DNA of 64,000 nucleotides from an uncultured Flavobacteriaceae bacterium (GCA_947501845.1 CANMXP010000004.1:62001-126000), one strand, 5' to 3'. Shown: positions 1 through 8,781, counted from the stretch's first letter. The notes: generated from the sequence alone by a model not told the origin. Numbers and translations: made by a program.

Positions 1-3000
1 TCAAATTTTCCTTCACCGTGAGAAATCCAAACACCTAAAGTACTTCCTGCTAATGTTGAAAGCATTACCGAATTGTTTTCTTGAATTTTAACCGATGTAA
101 ATGAACTTTCGTGTTTGTGTGAATCATTATGGCGCATTTTACCATGTATTTCATGATCTGGATTTATCTCTTCAAGTTCCATAAACAATTGACAACCATT
201 ACAAATCCCAACCGATAAAGTATCTTCTCTATCAAAGAAATTTTGAATGGTTTTTTTTGCCTTTTCATTATATTTTATTGCACCTGCCCAACCTTTGGCA
301 GATCCTAATACATCAGAATTACTAAATCCACCAACGGCACCTAAAAACTGAATGTCTTCAAGGGTTTCCCGACCAGAAATTAAATCGGTCATATGTACAT
401 CTTTTACATCAAAACCAGCTAAATACATGGCATTTGCCATTTCGCGCTCCGAATTACTGCCCTTTTCACGAAGTATGGCTGCTTTTGGCCTTTTACCACT
501 AATTTCTGGTAATTTCCCAGTAAATTGTTTTGGGAATGTATATTGAAGTGGTTGATTTTTATAATTGTTGAATCTATCTTCTGCTAAATTATTTGCTGTT
601 TGTTTTTGGTCTAGTAAGAACGATGTTTTATACCAAACATCACGTAATCTAGAAACCGTCATTATGAAAACGTCTCTATCATTAATAACACTTAAGGTAT
701 CACTCTCTGTTACTTCTCCAATATTATGGAATTCAATATTAGCTTCTGTTAAAACAGATTCAATAGAAGCGTCTTTAGATTGAATGACAATCCCTGAATT
801 TTCAGCAAATAATATTTTGAACGAATCTTTTTCGTTTAAAGAAGATAAATCTAATTCAGCACCCGTATTCACATCAGCAAAACACATTTCTAAAAGTGTA
901 GTAATCAATCCACCAGAAGCGACATCGTGTCCAGCAACAATTTTCTCGTCTCTTATTAAGTTTTGAATGGTATTGAATACGTTTTTAACGTAAGTAGCAT
1001 CTTTTACAAGTGGTGTTTCATTACCAATTTTATTAACTATCTGTGCAAATGAACTTCCTCCTAATTTAAAATCATCCTGAGAGATATTGATATAATAAAT
1101 ATTACCACCATTTTTCTTGAAAACAGGCTCAACAATTTTATTTATATCGTTACAATTCGCACCTGCCGAAATAATAACCGTACCTGGAGAAATAACTTCT
1201 TCATTCGGATATTTTTGTTTCATTGAAAGCGAATCTTTCCCTGTAGGCACATTGATTCCTAAATCAATTGAAAATTCTGAAATTGCTTTTACTGCTTCAT
1301 ATAAACGGGCATCTTCACCGTCATTTTTACAAGGCCACATCCAGTTTGCTGATAATGAAACTGATTGTAATCCATCTTTTAAAGGCGCCCAGATGATGTT
1401 GGTAAGAGCTTCAGTAATAGAATTTCTACTTCCAGCAATAGGGTTAATCAATCCAGAAATAGGGGAGTGTCCAATAGAGGTTGCGATACCTTCTTTTCCC
1501 TTGTAATCTAATGCCATAACCCCTACATTATTTAAAGGCAATTGTAATGGGCCCGCACATTGTTGCTTAGCAACTTTTCCACCAACACATCTATCCACCT
1601 TATTTGTTAACCAGTCTTTACATGCTACGGCTTCTAATTGCAGTACTTGGTCTAAGTAATCGTAAAAATTATTAACATTATAACTTACATCACTATATAT
1701 CCTGTTAACCGTTTTATCGGTCATGATTGTTTTAGGAGAGCTTCCAAACATATCTTCCATGGCTAAATCCATGGGTTTGTTACCTTTGGTTTTAGATTGA
1801 AATGTAAATCGGTCATCTCCTGTAACATCTCCAACGGTGTACATTGGTGAGCGTTCGCGATCTGCAATTTTATGAAGTGTTTCTAAATGTTGTTCTCCAA
1901 TAACCAGTCCCATGCGTTCTTGAGATTCATTACCAATAATTTCTTTATCAGAAAGCGTAGGGTCTCCAACAGGTAGCGCATCTAAATCTATTTTTCCGCC
2001 TGTATCTTCAACGAGTTCAGATAAACAGTTTAAGTGACCTCCAGCACCATGATCGTGAATGGAAACAATAAAATTTTCGTCGCTTTCTACCATGCCTCGA
2101 ACAGCATTGGCAGCACGTTTTTGCATTTCTGGATTAGAACGTTGTACGGCATTTAATTCTATACCCGAAGTAAATTCACCAGTGTCGGCACTAGAAACAG
2201 CTGCACCTCCCATACCTATACGGTAATTTTCACCGCCAAGAATAACTATTTTGTCACCAGTTTTTGGTGTATCTTTTAAAGCTTGATCTAGTTTGCCGTA
2301 GCCAATACCACCAGCTTGCATGATTACTTTATCGAAACCAATCTTACGAAGAGAGCCTTCGACTGCATTTAGGGAGGTATCATTTTTTTCATCATGTTCA
2401 AAAGTTAGAACAGAACCACAAATAAGCGGTTGCCCAAATTTGTTACCAAAGTCTGAAGCCCCGTTAGATGCTTTAATCAAAATATCCATTGGTGTTTGGT
2501 ACAGCCAATCGCGTGCTTCAGTTGCTTTTTCCCAAGGTCTGTTTTCTTCCAAACGTGAGTAAGAGGTCATGTAAACCGCAGTTCCTGCTAAAGGAATAGA
2601 TCCTTTTCCGCCTGCTAGTCGGTCTCTAATTTCTCCTCCAGAACCTGTTGCGGCCCCATTAAAAGGCTCTACAGTGGTAGGAAAGTTATGTGTTTCCGCT
2701 TTAAGTGAAATTACAGATTCGAATTCTTGTGCGGTATAGTAATCTGGAACATCTGCACGTTTCGGAGCAAATTGTTCTACTTTAGGCCCTTTTATAAAGG
2801 CTACATTATCTTTGTAAGCAGAAACAATATCGTTAGGATTTGTTTCTGATGTTTGTCTAATCATTTTAAAAAGCGACAAGGGCTTCTCTTCTCCATCAAT
2901 AACAAATGTTCCATTAAATATTTTATGGCGACAGTGTTCTGAGTTTACTTGTGAAAAACCAAAAACTTCAGAATCGGTTAATGGTCGGCCTATTTTGTTA

Positions 3001-3434
3001 GAAACACCTTCTAAATATTCTACTTCTTCATCACTCAATGATAAACCTTCTTGCTGATTGTAAGCTGCGATATCATCAATATCAAGAATGTCTTCTGGTT
3101 GAATATCAATGGTAAAAGAATTTTGATTTAATCCATTGAATTTTTCCGAAATCATAGGGTCGAATGCTTCAAAATCTTTAGAAACAGCTTCGAACTCTTC
3201 AATTCTAATAATATCAGAAACTCCCATATTCTGAGTAATTTCTACAGCATTAGTACTCCAAGGTGTTATCATAGCAGCTCGTGGACCAACAAAAAAAGCA
3301 TCTAGAGATGCTTGTTCTATTTTAGGCTGGTTGCCAAATAACCACATTAATTTTGAAATGGTTTCCGTTGATAATTCTTTTGTTGTTTGAACAGCAAATA
3401 CTTTGCTGGTTACGTTTCCAAAGAAATGAATCAT
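1..3434 (-). CDS. purL: Phosphoribosylformylglycinamidine synthase (FGAM synthase), C-terminus cut by window
   Basis: Single-chain FGAM synthase of purine biosynthesis, which makes FGAM from FGAR, glutamine and ATP in the cytoplasm. The reading frame stays open from an ATG at 3434 to the window edge, about 1144 codons. The N-terminus begins MIHFFGNVTSKVFAVQTTKE. The C-terminal glutaminase domain is visible as GICNGCQLF (nucleophile Cys, near 180-212) and the catalytic HGEG stretch (near 9-20), so only about 75 residues are missing compared with the usual 1220-1300. A Bacteroidota -7 element, TAAATTTG (3475 to 3468), lies 34 bp before the start, but the nearest -33 TTG is slightly too far away (23 nt). 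No internal break is seen. Identity is close to certain. Confidence 0.97.
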   Translation of the reverse strand, partial: MIHFFGNVTSKVFAVQTTKELSTETISKLMWLFGNQPKIEQASLDAFFVGPRAAMITPWSTNAVEITQNMGVSDIIRIEEFEAVSKDFEAFDPMISEKFNGLNQNSFTIDIQPEDILDIDDIAAYNQQEGLSLSDEEVEYLEGVSNKIGRPLTDSEVFGFSQVNSEHCRHKIFNGTFVIDGEEKPLSLFKMIRQTSETNPNDIVSAYKDNVAFIKGPKVEQFAPKRADVPDYYTAQEFESVISLKAETHNFPTTVEPFNGAATGSGGEIRDRLAGGKGSIPLAGTAVYMTSYSRLEENRPWEKATEARDWLYQTPMDILIKASNGASDFGNKFGQPLICGSVLTFEHDEKNDTSLNAVEGSLRKIGFDKVIMQAGGIGYGKLDQALKDTPKTGDKIVILGGENYRIGMGGAAVSSADTGEFTSGIELNAVQRSNPEMQKRAANAVRGMVESDENFIVSIHDHGAGGHLNCLSELVEDTGGKIDLDALPVGDPTLSDKEIIGNESQERMGLVIGEQHLETLHKIADRERSPMYTVGDVTGDDRFTFQSKTKGNKPMDLAMEDMFGSSPKTIMTDKTVNRIYSDVSYNVNNFYDYLDQVLQLEAVACKDWLTNKVDRCVGGKVAKQQCAGPLQLPLNNVGVMALDYKGKEGIATSIGHSPISGLINPIAGSRNSITEALTNIIWAPLKDGLQSVSLSANWMWPCKNDGEDARLYEAVKAISEFSIDLGINVPTGKDSLSMKQKYPNEEVISPGTVIISAGANCNDINKIVEPVFKKNGGNIYYINISQDDFKLGGSSFAQIVNKIGNETPLVKDATYVKNVFNTIQNLIRDEKIVAGHDVASGGLITTLLEMCFADVNTGAELDLSSLNEKDSFKILFAENSGIVIQSKDASIESVLTEANIEFHNIGEVTESDTLSVINDRDVFIMTVSRLRDVWYKTSFLLDQKQTANNLAEDRFNNYKNQPLQYTFPKQFTGKLPEISGKRPKAAILREKGSNSEREMANAMYLAGFDVKDVHMTDLISGRETLEDIQFLGAVGGFSNSDVLGSAKGWAGAIKYNEKAKKTIQNFFDREDTLSVGICNGCQLFMELEEINPDHEIHGKMRHNDSHKHESSFTSVKIQENNSVMLSTLAGSTLGVWISHGEGKF

Positions 3435-3467
3435 TATGTCTTGATTTGTGTGTGTTTAAAGAAAGTG

Positions 3468-3475
3468 CAAATTTA
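3468..3475 (-). promoter_or_regulatory. Candidate purL promoter -7 element
   Basis: On the minus strand TAAATTTG matches the Bacteroidota -7 consensus TAnnTTTG, and the predicted transcription start would give a leader of about 25-30 nt. The only TTG upstream (3501 to 3499) is 23 nt away, longer than ideal, so this is a moderate call. Confidence 0.4.
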
Positions 3476-3572
3476 CTTCTTTTTAGTCGAATTTCTTGCA
3501 AAAATATGTAGAGGAAAATGGAGAGTTATTCACGAGGTTTTAAACATAGGTATAACATCTTATTTTACAAAT

Positions 3573-3597
3573 AAAAAAGCAAACCAGTTTGGTTTGC
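3573..3597 (-). terminator. Intrinsic terminator after the 56-residue gene
   Basis: Perfect 7-bp stem GCAAACC / GGTTTGC with a 5-nt loop. On the minus strand it is followed by six T. It lies 38 bp past the stop of the small minus-strand gene and before purL, so it ends the DUF6934 + small-gene transcript. Confidence 0.8.
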
Positions 3598-3634
3598 ACT
3601 TATCTTGTTATTTTGTGTATGTTGTACAGCTATT

Positions 3635-3805
3635 TTAAATAGGAAGTGATTTAATAGTGCTTAATGTTTTTTTTGCTAATTCTGTTTTTTCAGGAAATAA
3701 CTCTTTGCCTTTAATATCTTTAGCAATACTAGATATTCTCTCTTTTGTCGTTTTAGACATAGAAAGCACTTTTGTAGCTTTTAGTATTTGTTTTTTCCTT
3801 CCCAT
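3635..3805 (-). CDS. Small 56-residue basic protein, partner of the DUF6934 gene
   Basis: ATG at 3805 to TAA at 3635 gives 56 residues, starting MGRKKQILKATK and ending STIKSLPI. It is Lys-rich (13 Lys) with no signal or membrane segment and is predicted to be mostly helical. Its start is 27 bp after the stop of the 180-residue DUF6934 gene, and a clear terminator follows, so the two form a bicistron. I do not recognise the protein. A short basic helical protein next to a DUF6934 gene resembles the layout of toxin-antitoxin or protein-partner pairs, but that is inference from gene order only. Protein-coding reality is supported by clean spacing and the terminator. Confidence 0.65.
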   Translation of the reverse strand: MGRKKQILKATKVLSMSKTTKERISSIAKDIKGKELFPEKTELAKKTLSTIKSLPI

Positions 3806-3832
3806 TTTTTCTAAATGTTATACAAATTTACT

Positions 3833-4375
3833 TTATTTCTTCTTAAAAACCAAAATACCAACATATTCGTTTTCAGGTATATATTGTGTTAAAGTAGCTT
3901 TTTTTTCGTTTGTTAATCCAAAAAACACATACTCTTTGCTTAATTCAACGAAATTTTTATTGACATAATACCTGTAAGTTTTAATTCTTCTGTTAAAGTT
4001 TTTACAGATATCGTTACAGTTCTTTTTGCAATTAGTTTCACAAAGTTCTTTAAATTTATCGGCACTGTCACTGCCCTGTACCCAAATAGCAGCATCTTCA
4101 TTTTCTTTAAAGAATTCGGGAATGGTATTAAGAACGGTACTAAATACTTTTCTCATGTCACCATTATTGCTATTTGAATCATCAAAAATATTACCATTTT
4201 CTTCATTGTAGTCACCAAACCCTAAATTATAGATTACTTTTCCGTTTCTTTTAGCAACTGGGATATATTCTATAGCTTTAATTATTGATCTATGGCCTTT
4301 ACTTTCAAAGAGGTATTGGATTTTTCTGGTTTTAGATTTGAGTAATTCGGTTTTATAAGCAGGTATGTTGTTCAA
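3833..4375 (-). CDS. DUF6934-type conserved protein of unknown function
   Basis: 180 residues. The central YNLGFGDYNEENG, followed by SNNGDMRKVFSTVLNTI and AAIWVQGSDSADKF, matches my memory of the DUF6934 family common in Bacteroidota. No function is established. Four Cys lie close together near residues 112-127 (C-ETN-C-KKN-C-NDI-C), which could bind metal. Translation probably starts at TTG (4375), because an in-frame TAG lies two codons upstream and no ATG is near. A TACCTTTG -7-like element sits at 4402-4395. The gene is followed 27 bp later by a 56-residue gene and then a terminator. It is cytoplasmic, with no signal or membrane segment. Confidence 0.8.
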   Translation of the reverse strand: MNNIPAYKTELLKSKTRKIQYLFESKGHRSIIKAIEYIPVAKRNGKVIYNLGFGDYNEENGNIFDDSNSNNGDMRKVFSTVLNTIPEFFKENEDAAIWVQGSDSADKFKELCETNCKKNCNDICKNFNRRIKTYRYYVNKNFVELSKEYVFFGLTNEKKATLTQYIPENEYVGILVFKKK

Positions 4376-4438
4376 TATCTATAAATTTTATGCTCAAAGG
4401 TAATATTTTTTCTACATTTTATAAATCTGAGTATGTTT

Positions 4439-4456
4439 GTCATTCCTGCACAGGAA
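4439..4456. repeat. Short palindromic intergenic element, CATTCCTGC family
   Basis: GTCATTCCTGCACAGGAA lies between convergently read genes. TTCCTG / CAGGAA form a 6-bp dyad with a 2-nt loop. It resembles the dispersed palindromes (CATTCCTGC...GCAGGAATC) frequent between genes in flavobacterial genomes. A related degenerate copy is at 63899-63923. The family assignment is from memory. Confidence 0.45.
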
Positions 4457-4488
4457 AGCTTTTCGTTTCTCTTTCAGAATAAAATAAT

Positions 4489-5349
4489 CTAAAAGTACTT
4501 TTTTAAGAAAGAAACCACAGAACCATGGTAGGAACGTCCAAATAAATTTAAATGAACTAAAAGGTAATACAATTGATAGATTTCTATTCTTGCAGATGTG
4601 TTTTCGTCTCTTTTAAAATTGGACTCATATGCATTGTAAAAAGATATATCAAAACCACCAAACAGTTTAGACATAGCAATATCCACTTCACGATGTCCGT
4701 AGTAAACAGCTGGGTCAATTAAATACGGTGTACCATCTTTGGAGATGAGGTAATTACCGCTCCATAAATCACCATGTAATAAGACTGGTTTTATATCTGT
4801 AAATAATGATTTTAAGGAATCTTCAATTTTATGTATAGGCGGACATTCACCGTTAGTAAGTAAATGCTTTTGTTTGGCCAGTTCTAATTGTGGAGCCAAG
4901 CGTTCATGCATGTAGAAATCCAACCAAGTTTTGTGTTGAGTATTACTTTGAGCCAAATTCCCAATAAAATTATCTTGATGTAAGCCAAAATCTTTAGATG
5001 TACATTTGTGCAATTCTGCTAATTGAAGTCCTAAGTTTTTAAAATCTTTAGTTAGGGGAGGCTTACTTTCAATAAATTCCATCAGTAGAAAAGCAGTATC
5101 TTCAAAAGTATCACAAGCCAAAACTTTTGGCGTTTTTATCGTGTTTGTTTCATGAATCCATTGCAACCCGTAAGCTTCAGATTGAAACATTTTTTCGGCA
5201 TTTATTGTGCCGTTTAATTTTAAGAAATAAAAATTATTTGAAGTATCAATTCGGTATGCTTTTGAGATATCACCACCGTGAACGGAAGAGACCCCAACAA
5301 TGGATTCTTTAAGAATGGTTGATAAACATGATTTTAAACCATGGTTCAT
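4489..5349 (-). CDS. Fructosamine kinase family protein
   Basis: 286 residues, the usual length for FN3K / ketosamine-3-kinase-like proteins, which phosphorylate sugar adducts on amines (protein deglycation). The kinase-like fold shows HGDLWSGN at 192-199 (catalytic loop) and DPAVYYGHREVD at 212-223 (metal-binding Asp and the family signature). There is no signal peptide, so it is cytoplasmic. Its ATG shares one base with the TAA of the upstream reductase gene (TAATG), so the two are translationally coupled. Family assignment is strong; the real substrate in bacteria is generally uncertain. Confidence 0.93.
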   Translation of the reverse strand: MNHGLKSCLSTILKESIVGVSSVHGGDISKAYRIDTSNNFYFLKLNGTINAEKMFQSEAYGLQWIHETNTIKTPKVLACDTFEDTAFLLMEFIESKPPLTKDFKNLGLQLAELHKCTSKDFGLHQDNFIGNLAQSNTQHKTWLDFYMHERLAPQLELAKQKHLLTNGECPPIHKIEDSLKSLFTDIKPVLLHGDLWSGNYLISKDGTPYLIDPAVYYGHREVDIAMSKLFGGFDISFYNAYESNFKRDENTSARIEIYQLYYLLVHLNLFGRSYHGSVVSFLKKYF

Positions 5350-5888
5350 TATCTTTTTCTTTTGTAATGACTTTGAACGATTTGATCTAAAAACACTTCC
5401 GTTTTAACATGATCGAACACTAATGATTTTGGAAGTATACCAAATAACGGAATACCATCTCCTAATACAATTGGGATGGTTGAAATTCTAAGCTCGTCAA
5501 TTAAATCTGCTTTAAGGAAATTTTGAACCGTTTTTCCGCCATCAATATATAAATTGTGAAATCCTTTGTTGTGAATAGTGTTTAAAATATCTTTTTCATC
5601 ACCTTTTAATAAGGTTACTTGGTCTTTAAGTTTATTAGGAACTTTGTTTAGAGATTGGCTTAAGACAAATACATGTTTTTTATAGGGCCAATCAATACCA
5701 AAGTTAATGACCGTTTCGAATGTTGTTTTGCCCATGACTATGGCATCTATTTCGTCCATTAAATCGTAATAGCCCATGCCGTTTTGTTCTGGATTTGGAA
5801 TCATATCTAACCAATCCAGTTCTCCATTTTTACCAGCTATAAAACCATCTAAGCTTTTGCCAATAAATACAATATTTTTATGTTTCAT
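5349..5888 (-). CDS. Dihydrofolate reductase family protein (RibD C-terminal-like)
   Basis: 179 residues. It has the RibD_C/DHFR-like fold with SLDGFIA near residue 12, VMGKTTFE near 50, LYIDGGKTVQNFL near 113-125 and IVLGDGIPLF near 140. These resemble the YyaP/YwjB group of NAD(P)H-dependent reductases rather than a biosynthetic folA, and the substrate is unknown. ATG start at 5888. It overlaps the following kinase-family gene by one base, forming a two-gene unit. Confidence 0.88.
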   Translation of the reverse strand: MKHKNIVFIGKSLDGFIAGKNGELDWLDMIPNPEQNGMGYYDLMDEIDAIVMGKTTFETVINFGIDWPYKKHVFVLSQSLNKVPNKLKDQVTLLKGDEKDILNTIHNKGFHNLYIDGGKTVQNFLKADLIDELRISTIPIVLGDGIPLFGILPKSLVFDHVKTEVFLDQIVQSHYKRKR

Positions 5889-5958
5889 ATTTTTATTCAG
5901 AACAAGAATGTAAAAATAAAAGATTCAGCAACAAACTAGGGCTACGGGTAAAAAGTTA

Positions 5959-7173
5959 TTAACTTTTCCGTTCTAAAAGCGCCATATAAAATCCATCAAA
6001 TCCAGAAGTATGTGCCAACACTTTTTTATCTTTTATCAAAGAAAAATTTGCACCTGCTTCAGATTTTAAAAAGGTTTCTACTTGATTTTGGTTTTCTGAT
6101 GGTAGCACTGAACAGGTAGCATAAACCAGTTTGCCTTCTGGTTTTACCATTCTAGAATATAGTTGTAGTACCTCTTGTTGGGTCACTCTAATGCTATCTA
6201 AAAATTCAGGTTCCAATTTCCACTTGGCATCAGGATTTCTGCGTAGTACACCTAAACCAGAACAAGGTGCATCAATTAAAACACGGTCTGCTTTATTATA
6301 TAGTTTTTTAATTGGCTTAGTAGAATCAATAACTTTTAACTCCACATTATGAACACCATTACGTCTGGCTCTAATCTTTAATTTTTTAAGTTTACTTTCG
6401 TAAATATCCATAGCAACAATCTGACCTTTATTTTCCATCAATGAAGCAATGTGCAATGTTTTGCCACCAGCTCCAGCACATGTATCGACCACTTTCATGC
6501 CTGGTTTTACATCTAGAAAATCGGCAACCAATTGTGATGATGCATCTTGAACTTCAAAAAAACCATTTTTAAAGGCATCGCTCACAAAAACGTTAGCGCG
6601 TTCGGTTAATTTAAGCGCTGAGTTGTAGCCTTTAATAGGTTCGGTTTCAATACCTTGATCAAAAAGTGAATTTTGTAATTTTTCTTTGGTGGTTTTAAGT
6701 GTATTGGTTCTTAAAATAACATCTGCTTGTTCGTTTTGCATGGCTATTTCTTTAGTCCATTTAGCTTCACCTAATTCTTCTAAACCAACATTATCGATCC
6801 AATCTGGTATAGATTCTCTAAATTTTCTAATTTTTGATAACTCATCAAAGCGTCCTTTTATTTTTCGGGTAGGCGTCTTTTCAAAATATTTCCAATCTGG
6901 TAGTTTTATACCTTTCAGGGTAGCCCAAACAGCAAACATGCGCCATAGGTTGTCTCTGTCAAAAGGTTCTTTTACTTCAGCAATTTCAGCATATAAACGT
7001 TTCCAGCGTACAATGTCATAAGTAGTTTCGGCAACAAAAGCTCTATCTCTGGAGCCCCAGCGTTTATCTCTTTTTAACAGTTGTTGAATAACTTTATCGG
7101 CATATTTGCCTTCGTTAAAAATTAAGGTTAATCCGTCTATAACAGAAAAGCAAAGATTTCTATGTAATCGCAT
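5959..7173 (-). CDS. RsmB/NOP-family RNA (cytosine-C5) methyltransferase
   Basis: 404 residues. The SAM-binding motif DTCAGAGGKT is at 230-239, motif IV DAPCSGLG at 301-308 (Cys304, which releases the product) and motif VI ATCSVLPSENQ at 352-362 (Cys354, the catalytic nucleophile). Both Cys of the m5C two-cysteine mechanism are present. The N-terminal half (1-140) resembles an RsmB-type NusB-like extension, weakly conserved. It would methylate a cytosine in rRNA or tRNA using SAM. It is divergent from the sigma-factor gene that starts 138 bp away. Family is certain; the exact target base is not. Confidence 0.93.
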   Translation of the reverse strand: MRLHRNLCFSVIDGLTLIFNEGKYADKVIQQLLKRDKRWGSRDRAFVAETTYDIVRWKRLYAEIAEVKEPFDRDNLWRMFAVWATLKGIKLPDWKYFEKTPTRKIKGRFDELSKIRKFRESIPDWIDNVGLEELGEAKWTKEIAMQNEQADVILRTNTLKTTKEKLQNSLFDQGIETEPIKGYNSALKLTERANVFVSDAFKNGFFEVQDASSQLVADFLDVKPGMKVVDTCAGAGGKTLHIASLMENKGQIVAMDIYESKLKKLKIRARRNGVHNVELKVIDSTKPIKKLYNKADRVLIDAPCSGLGVLRRNPDAKWKLEPEFLDSIRVTQQEVLQLYSRMVKPEGKLVYATCSVLPSENQNQVETFLKSEAGANFSLIKDKKVLAHTSGFDGFYMALLERKS

Positions 7174-7311
7174 TGTCGTTTTCAGTGTTCATTAATTCAG
7201 TAAGCAATTGCAATAGCTAAACTAAAGTTGAACGATTTAAATTAATAAGGCTGCAAAGTTACGTTTAATTCAGCAATTAATTTCCTAATTTGCGTGCATT
7301 AAAACATACCC

Positions 7312-7890
7312 TTGACAGAGCAAAATTTTATTAATGATTTAAATGCAGGAAAACAATCTGCTTATAGTAAGCTGATTGCTGATTACCAGGACAAGGTGTT
7401 TGCTACTTGTATATCATTTGTACCAAATAAAGAAGATGCCGAAGATATTGCTCAGGATGTTTTTGTTGAGGTTTTTAATTCTATTCGTAAATTTAAAGGA
7501 AATTCTAAACTGTCAACCTGGATATATCGTATTGCGACTAATAAATGTTTAGAATTTATAAGAAAAAGAAATGCTAAAAAGCGTTTTGCTTTTTTACAAT
7601 CCATAATGGGTAATGATGTACCCTTGGATAAAACAAAATATTTTACAGAGATGAACCACCCAGGGATTATTTTAGAGAATAAAGAGAAAAGTGAAACATT
7701 ATTTCTTGCTATAAATCAACTGTCCGAAGATCAGAGAACTGTATTTACACTTAGTAAGATAGACGGCATGAGCAACAAAGAAATAGGAGAGATTATTAAT
7801 AAAAGTGTGTCTTCGGTAGAATCTTTAATGTTTAGGGCGAAGAAAAATTTACAGGGATTATTGGAGAATTTTTATAAAAATGAAAAATGA
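7312..7890 (+). CDS. ECF RNA polymerase sigma factor (first set)
   Basis: 192 residues. Region 2 is visible as NKEDAEDIAQDVFVEVFNSI then STWIYRIATNKCLEFIRKR (about 42-85). Region 4 is LSEDQRTVFTLSKIDGMSNK and SVSSVESLMFRAKKNL (about 137-183). The start is TTG at 7312: an in-frame TAA lies at 7300-7302 and no ATG lies between. It is followed by a one-TM anti-sigma-like protein and a periplasmic metal-sensor-like protein, the same set of roles as CnrH-CnrY-CnrX. It would direct transcription of this operon and probably of the YHYH/SCO genes downstream. The trigger is unknown. Confidence 0.95.
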   Translation: MTEQNFINDLNAGKQSAYSKLIADYQDKVFATCISFVPNKEDAEDIAQDVFVEVFNSIRKFKGNSKLSTWIYRIATNKCLEFIRKRNAKKRFAFLQSIMGNDVPLDKTKYFTEMNHPGIILENKEKSETLFLAINQLSEDQRTVFTLSKIDGMSNKEIGEIINKSVSSVESLMFRAKKNLQGLLENFYKNEK

Positions 7891-7892
7891 CA

Positions 7893-7919
7893 CAAGTTTT
7901 TAAAAGTTATTGCATCTAA
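7893..7919 (+). promoter_or_regulatory. Candidate ECF sigma promoter A (before anti-sigma gene)
   Basis: CAAGTTTTT at 7893-7901 and TGCATCTAA at 7911-7919. CAAG to TGCATCTAA has exactly the same 18-nt offset as a second copy at 8835-8861. It lies between the sigma stop (7890) and the anti-sigma ATG (7931), so it would allow anti-sigma and sensor to be transcribed separately from the sigma gene. Assignment to the ECF sigma is inference. Confidence 0.45.
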
Positions 7920-7930
7920 GTATATATAAT

Positions 7931-8242
7931 ATGGAAATAAATAAGAACATAGAGGATAGGATTGAGGATACTTTAAATGTGATGGATGCTATTGAAGAGG
8001 TAAAAGTATCACCTTTTTTTAAGGATAAAACCATGCAAAAGTTGTTTGCAGAGAAAGAAGAGGAACCGTTAATTGGAACTTGGTTTTCTCCTAGATTACA
8101 ACTGGCAACTTTAGTTTGTTTTATCGTTTTAAATGTATTGGCATTTACGCAACTAGACTCTAACAAACACGATCAAGATATAAGCGAGTTTGCTGAGACA
8201 TATGGTTTGTCTTCCAGTTCGGATGCATCATTGTTTAATTAA
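7931..8242 (+). CDS. Putative one-TM anti-sigma factor
   Basis: 103 residues from ATG at 7931; an upstream in-frame TTG at 7910 is less likely. The N-terminal cytoplasmic part (1-55) holds DAIEEVKVSPFFKDKTMQKL, a short acidic/amphipathic sigma-binding-like segment. One membrane span follows near 58-74 (LATLVCFIVLNVLAF), then a short periplasmic tail. Size, topology and position between an ECF sigma gene and a CnrX/Spy-like sensor gene point to a CnrY-type anti-sigma role. Sequence similarity to a named family is not obvious, so the role rests on context. Confidence 0.7.
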   Translation: MEINKNIEDRIEDTLNVMDAIEEVKVSPFFKDKTMQKLFAEKEEEPLIGTWFSPRLQLATLVCFIVLNVLAFTQLDSNKHDQDISEFAETYGLSSSSDASLFN

Positions 8243-8252
8243 ATAAGGCATT

Positions 8253-8765
8253 ATGAAAAAAAACTTACTCTTATACATATTGTTGGTATTTCTAATTGTG
8301 GTTAATGGTTTTTTTCTATTTAATTATATAGGAGGCTCTAATGCAACGGAAAGTAGTGACAGACCTGAGCATAGAGGTCCTGTTAATTTTATTATTAAAG
8401 AATTAAACTTTAATGAGGATCAGATGTTTCAATTAGAAGACCTTAATAGAGAGCATCACCATAGAATGCGAGGTATTGGGGGGGAGATTAAGCAATTAAA
8501 AGAAGCTTTGTTTAACCAAATATCCGATAAGTCATTAAATGAAAATATCATAGATTCTATAACATCTTTAATAGGTGAAAAAGTAAAAGAAAGAGATATC
8601 GAAATTTTTTATCATTTAAAAGGTATTGAAGTGTTGTGTAATGATCAACAAAAAGAAAAGTTTAAAAAAATCATTAATGAAGCACTCCATAAAGAAGGTA
8701 GAAAACAGCAAAGGCCACCTTTAGGAAGGGGTGATGGTGAACATAGACCACCGCCAAGGCATTGA
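8253..8765 (+). CDS. Periplasmic heavy-metal sensor / Spy-CpxP-like protein
   Basis: 170 residues. An N-terminal signal anchor (5-28, LLLYILLVFLIVVNGFFLF) is followed by an all-helical periplasmic domain with LNFNEDQMFQLEDLNREHHH, the hallmark of the CnrX/ZraP/Spy group. Potential metal ligands are numerous: His67-69, Met72 and the His/Pro/Arg-rich tail. It lies 10 bp after the anti-sigma-like gene. A perfect terminator 16 bp after its stop closes the three-gene unit. By analogy it would sense metal or envelope stress in the periplasm and release the sigma factor through its membrane partner. Which metal is not shown by sequence. Confidence 0.82.
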   Translation: MKKNLLLYILLVFLIVVNGFFLFNYIGGSNATESSDRPEHRGPVNFIIKELNFNEDQMFQLEDLNREHHHRMRGIGGEIKQLKEALFNQISDKSLNENIIDSITSLIGEKVKERDIEIFYHLKGIEVLCNDQQKEKFKKIINEALHKEGRKQQRPPLGRGDGEHRPPPRH

Positions 8766-8781
8766 TTTTATAAGATTTTAT

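Noticed and set aside
352-2562. Several plus-strand open frames of 60-130 codons over purL
   Set aside because: They are antisense to an intact, highly conserved purL frame and have no recognisable domains.
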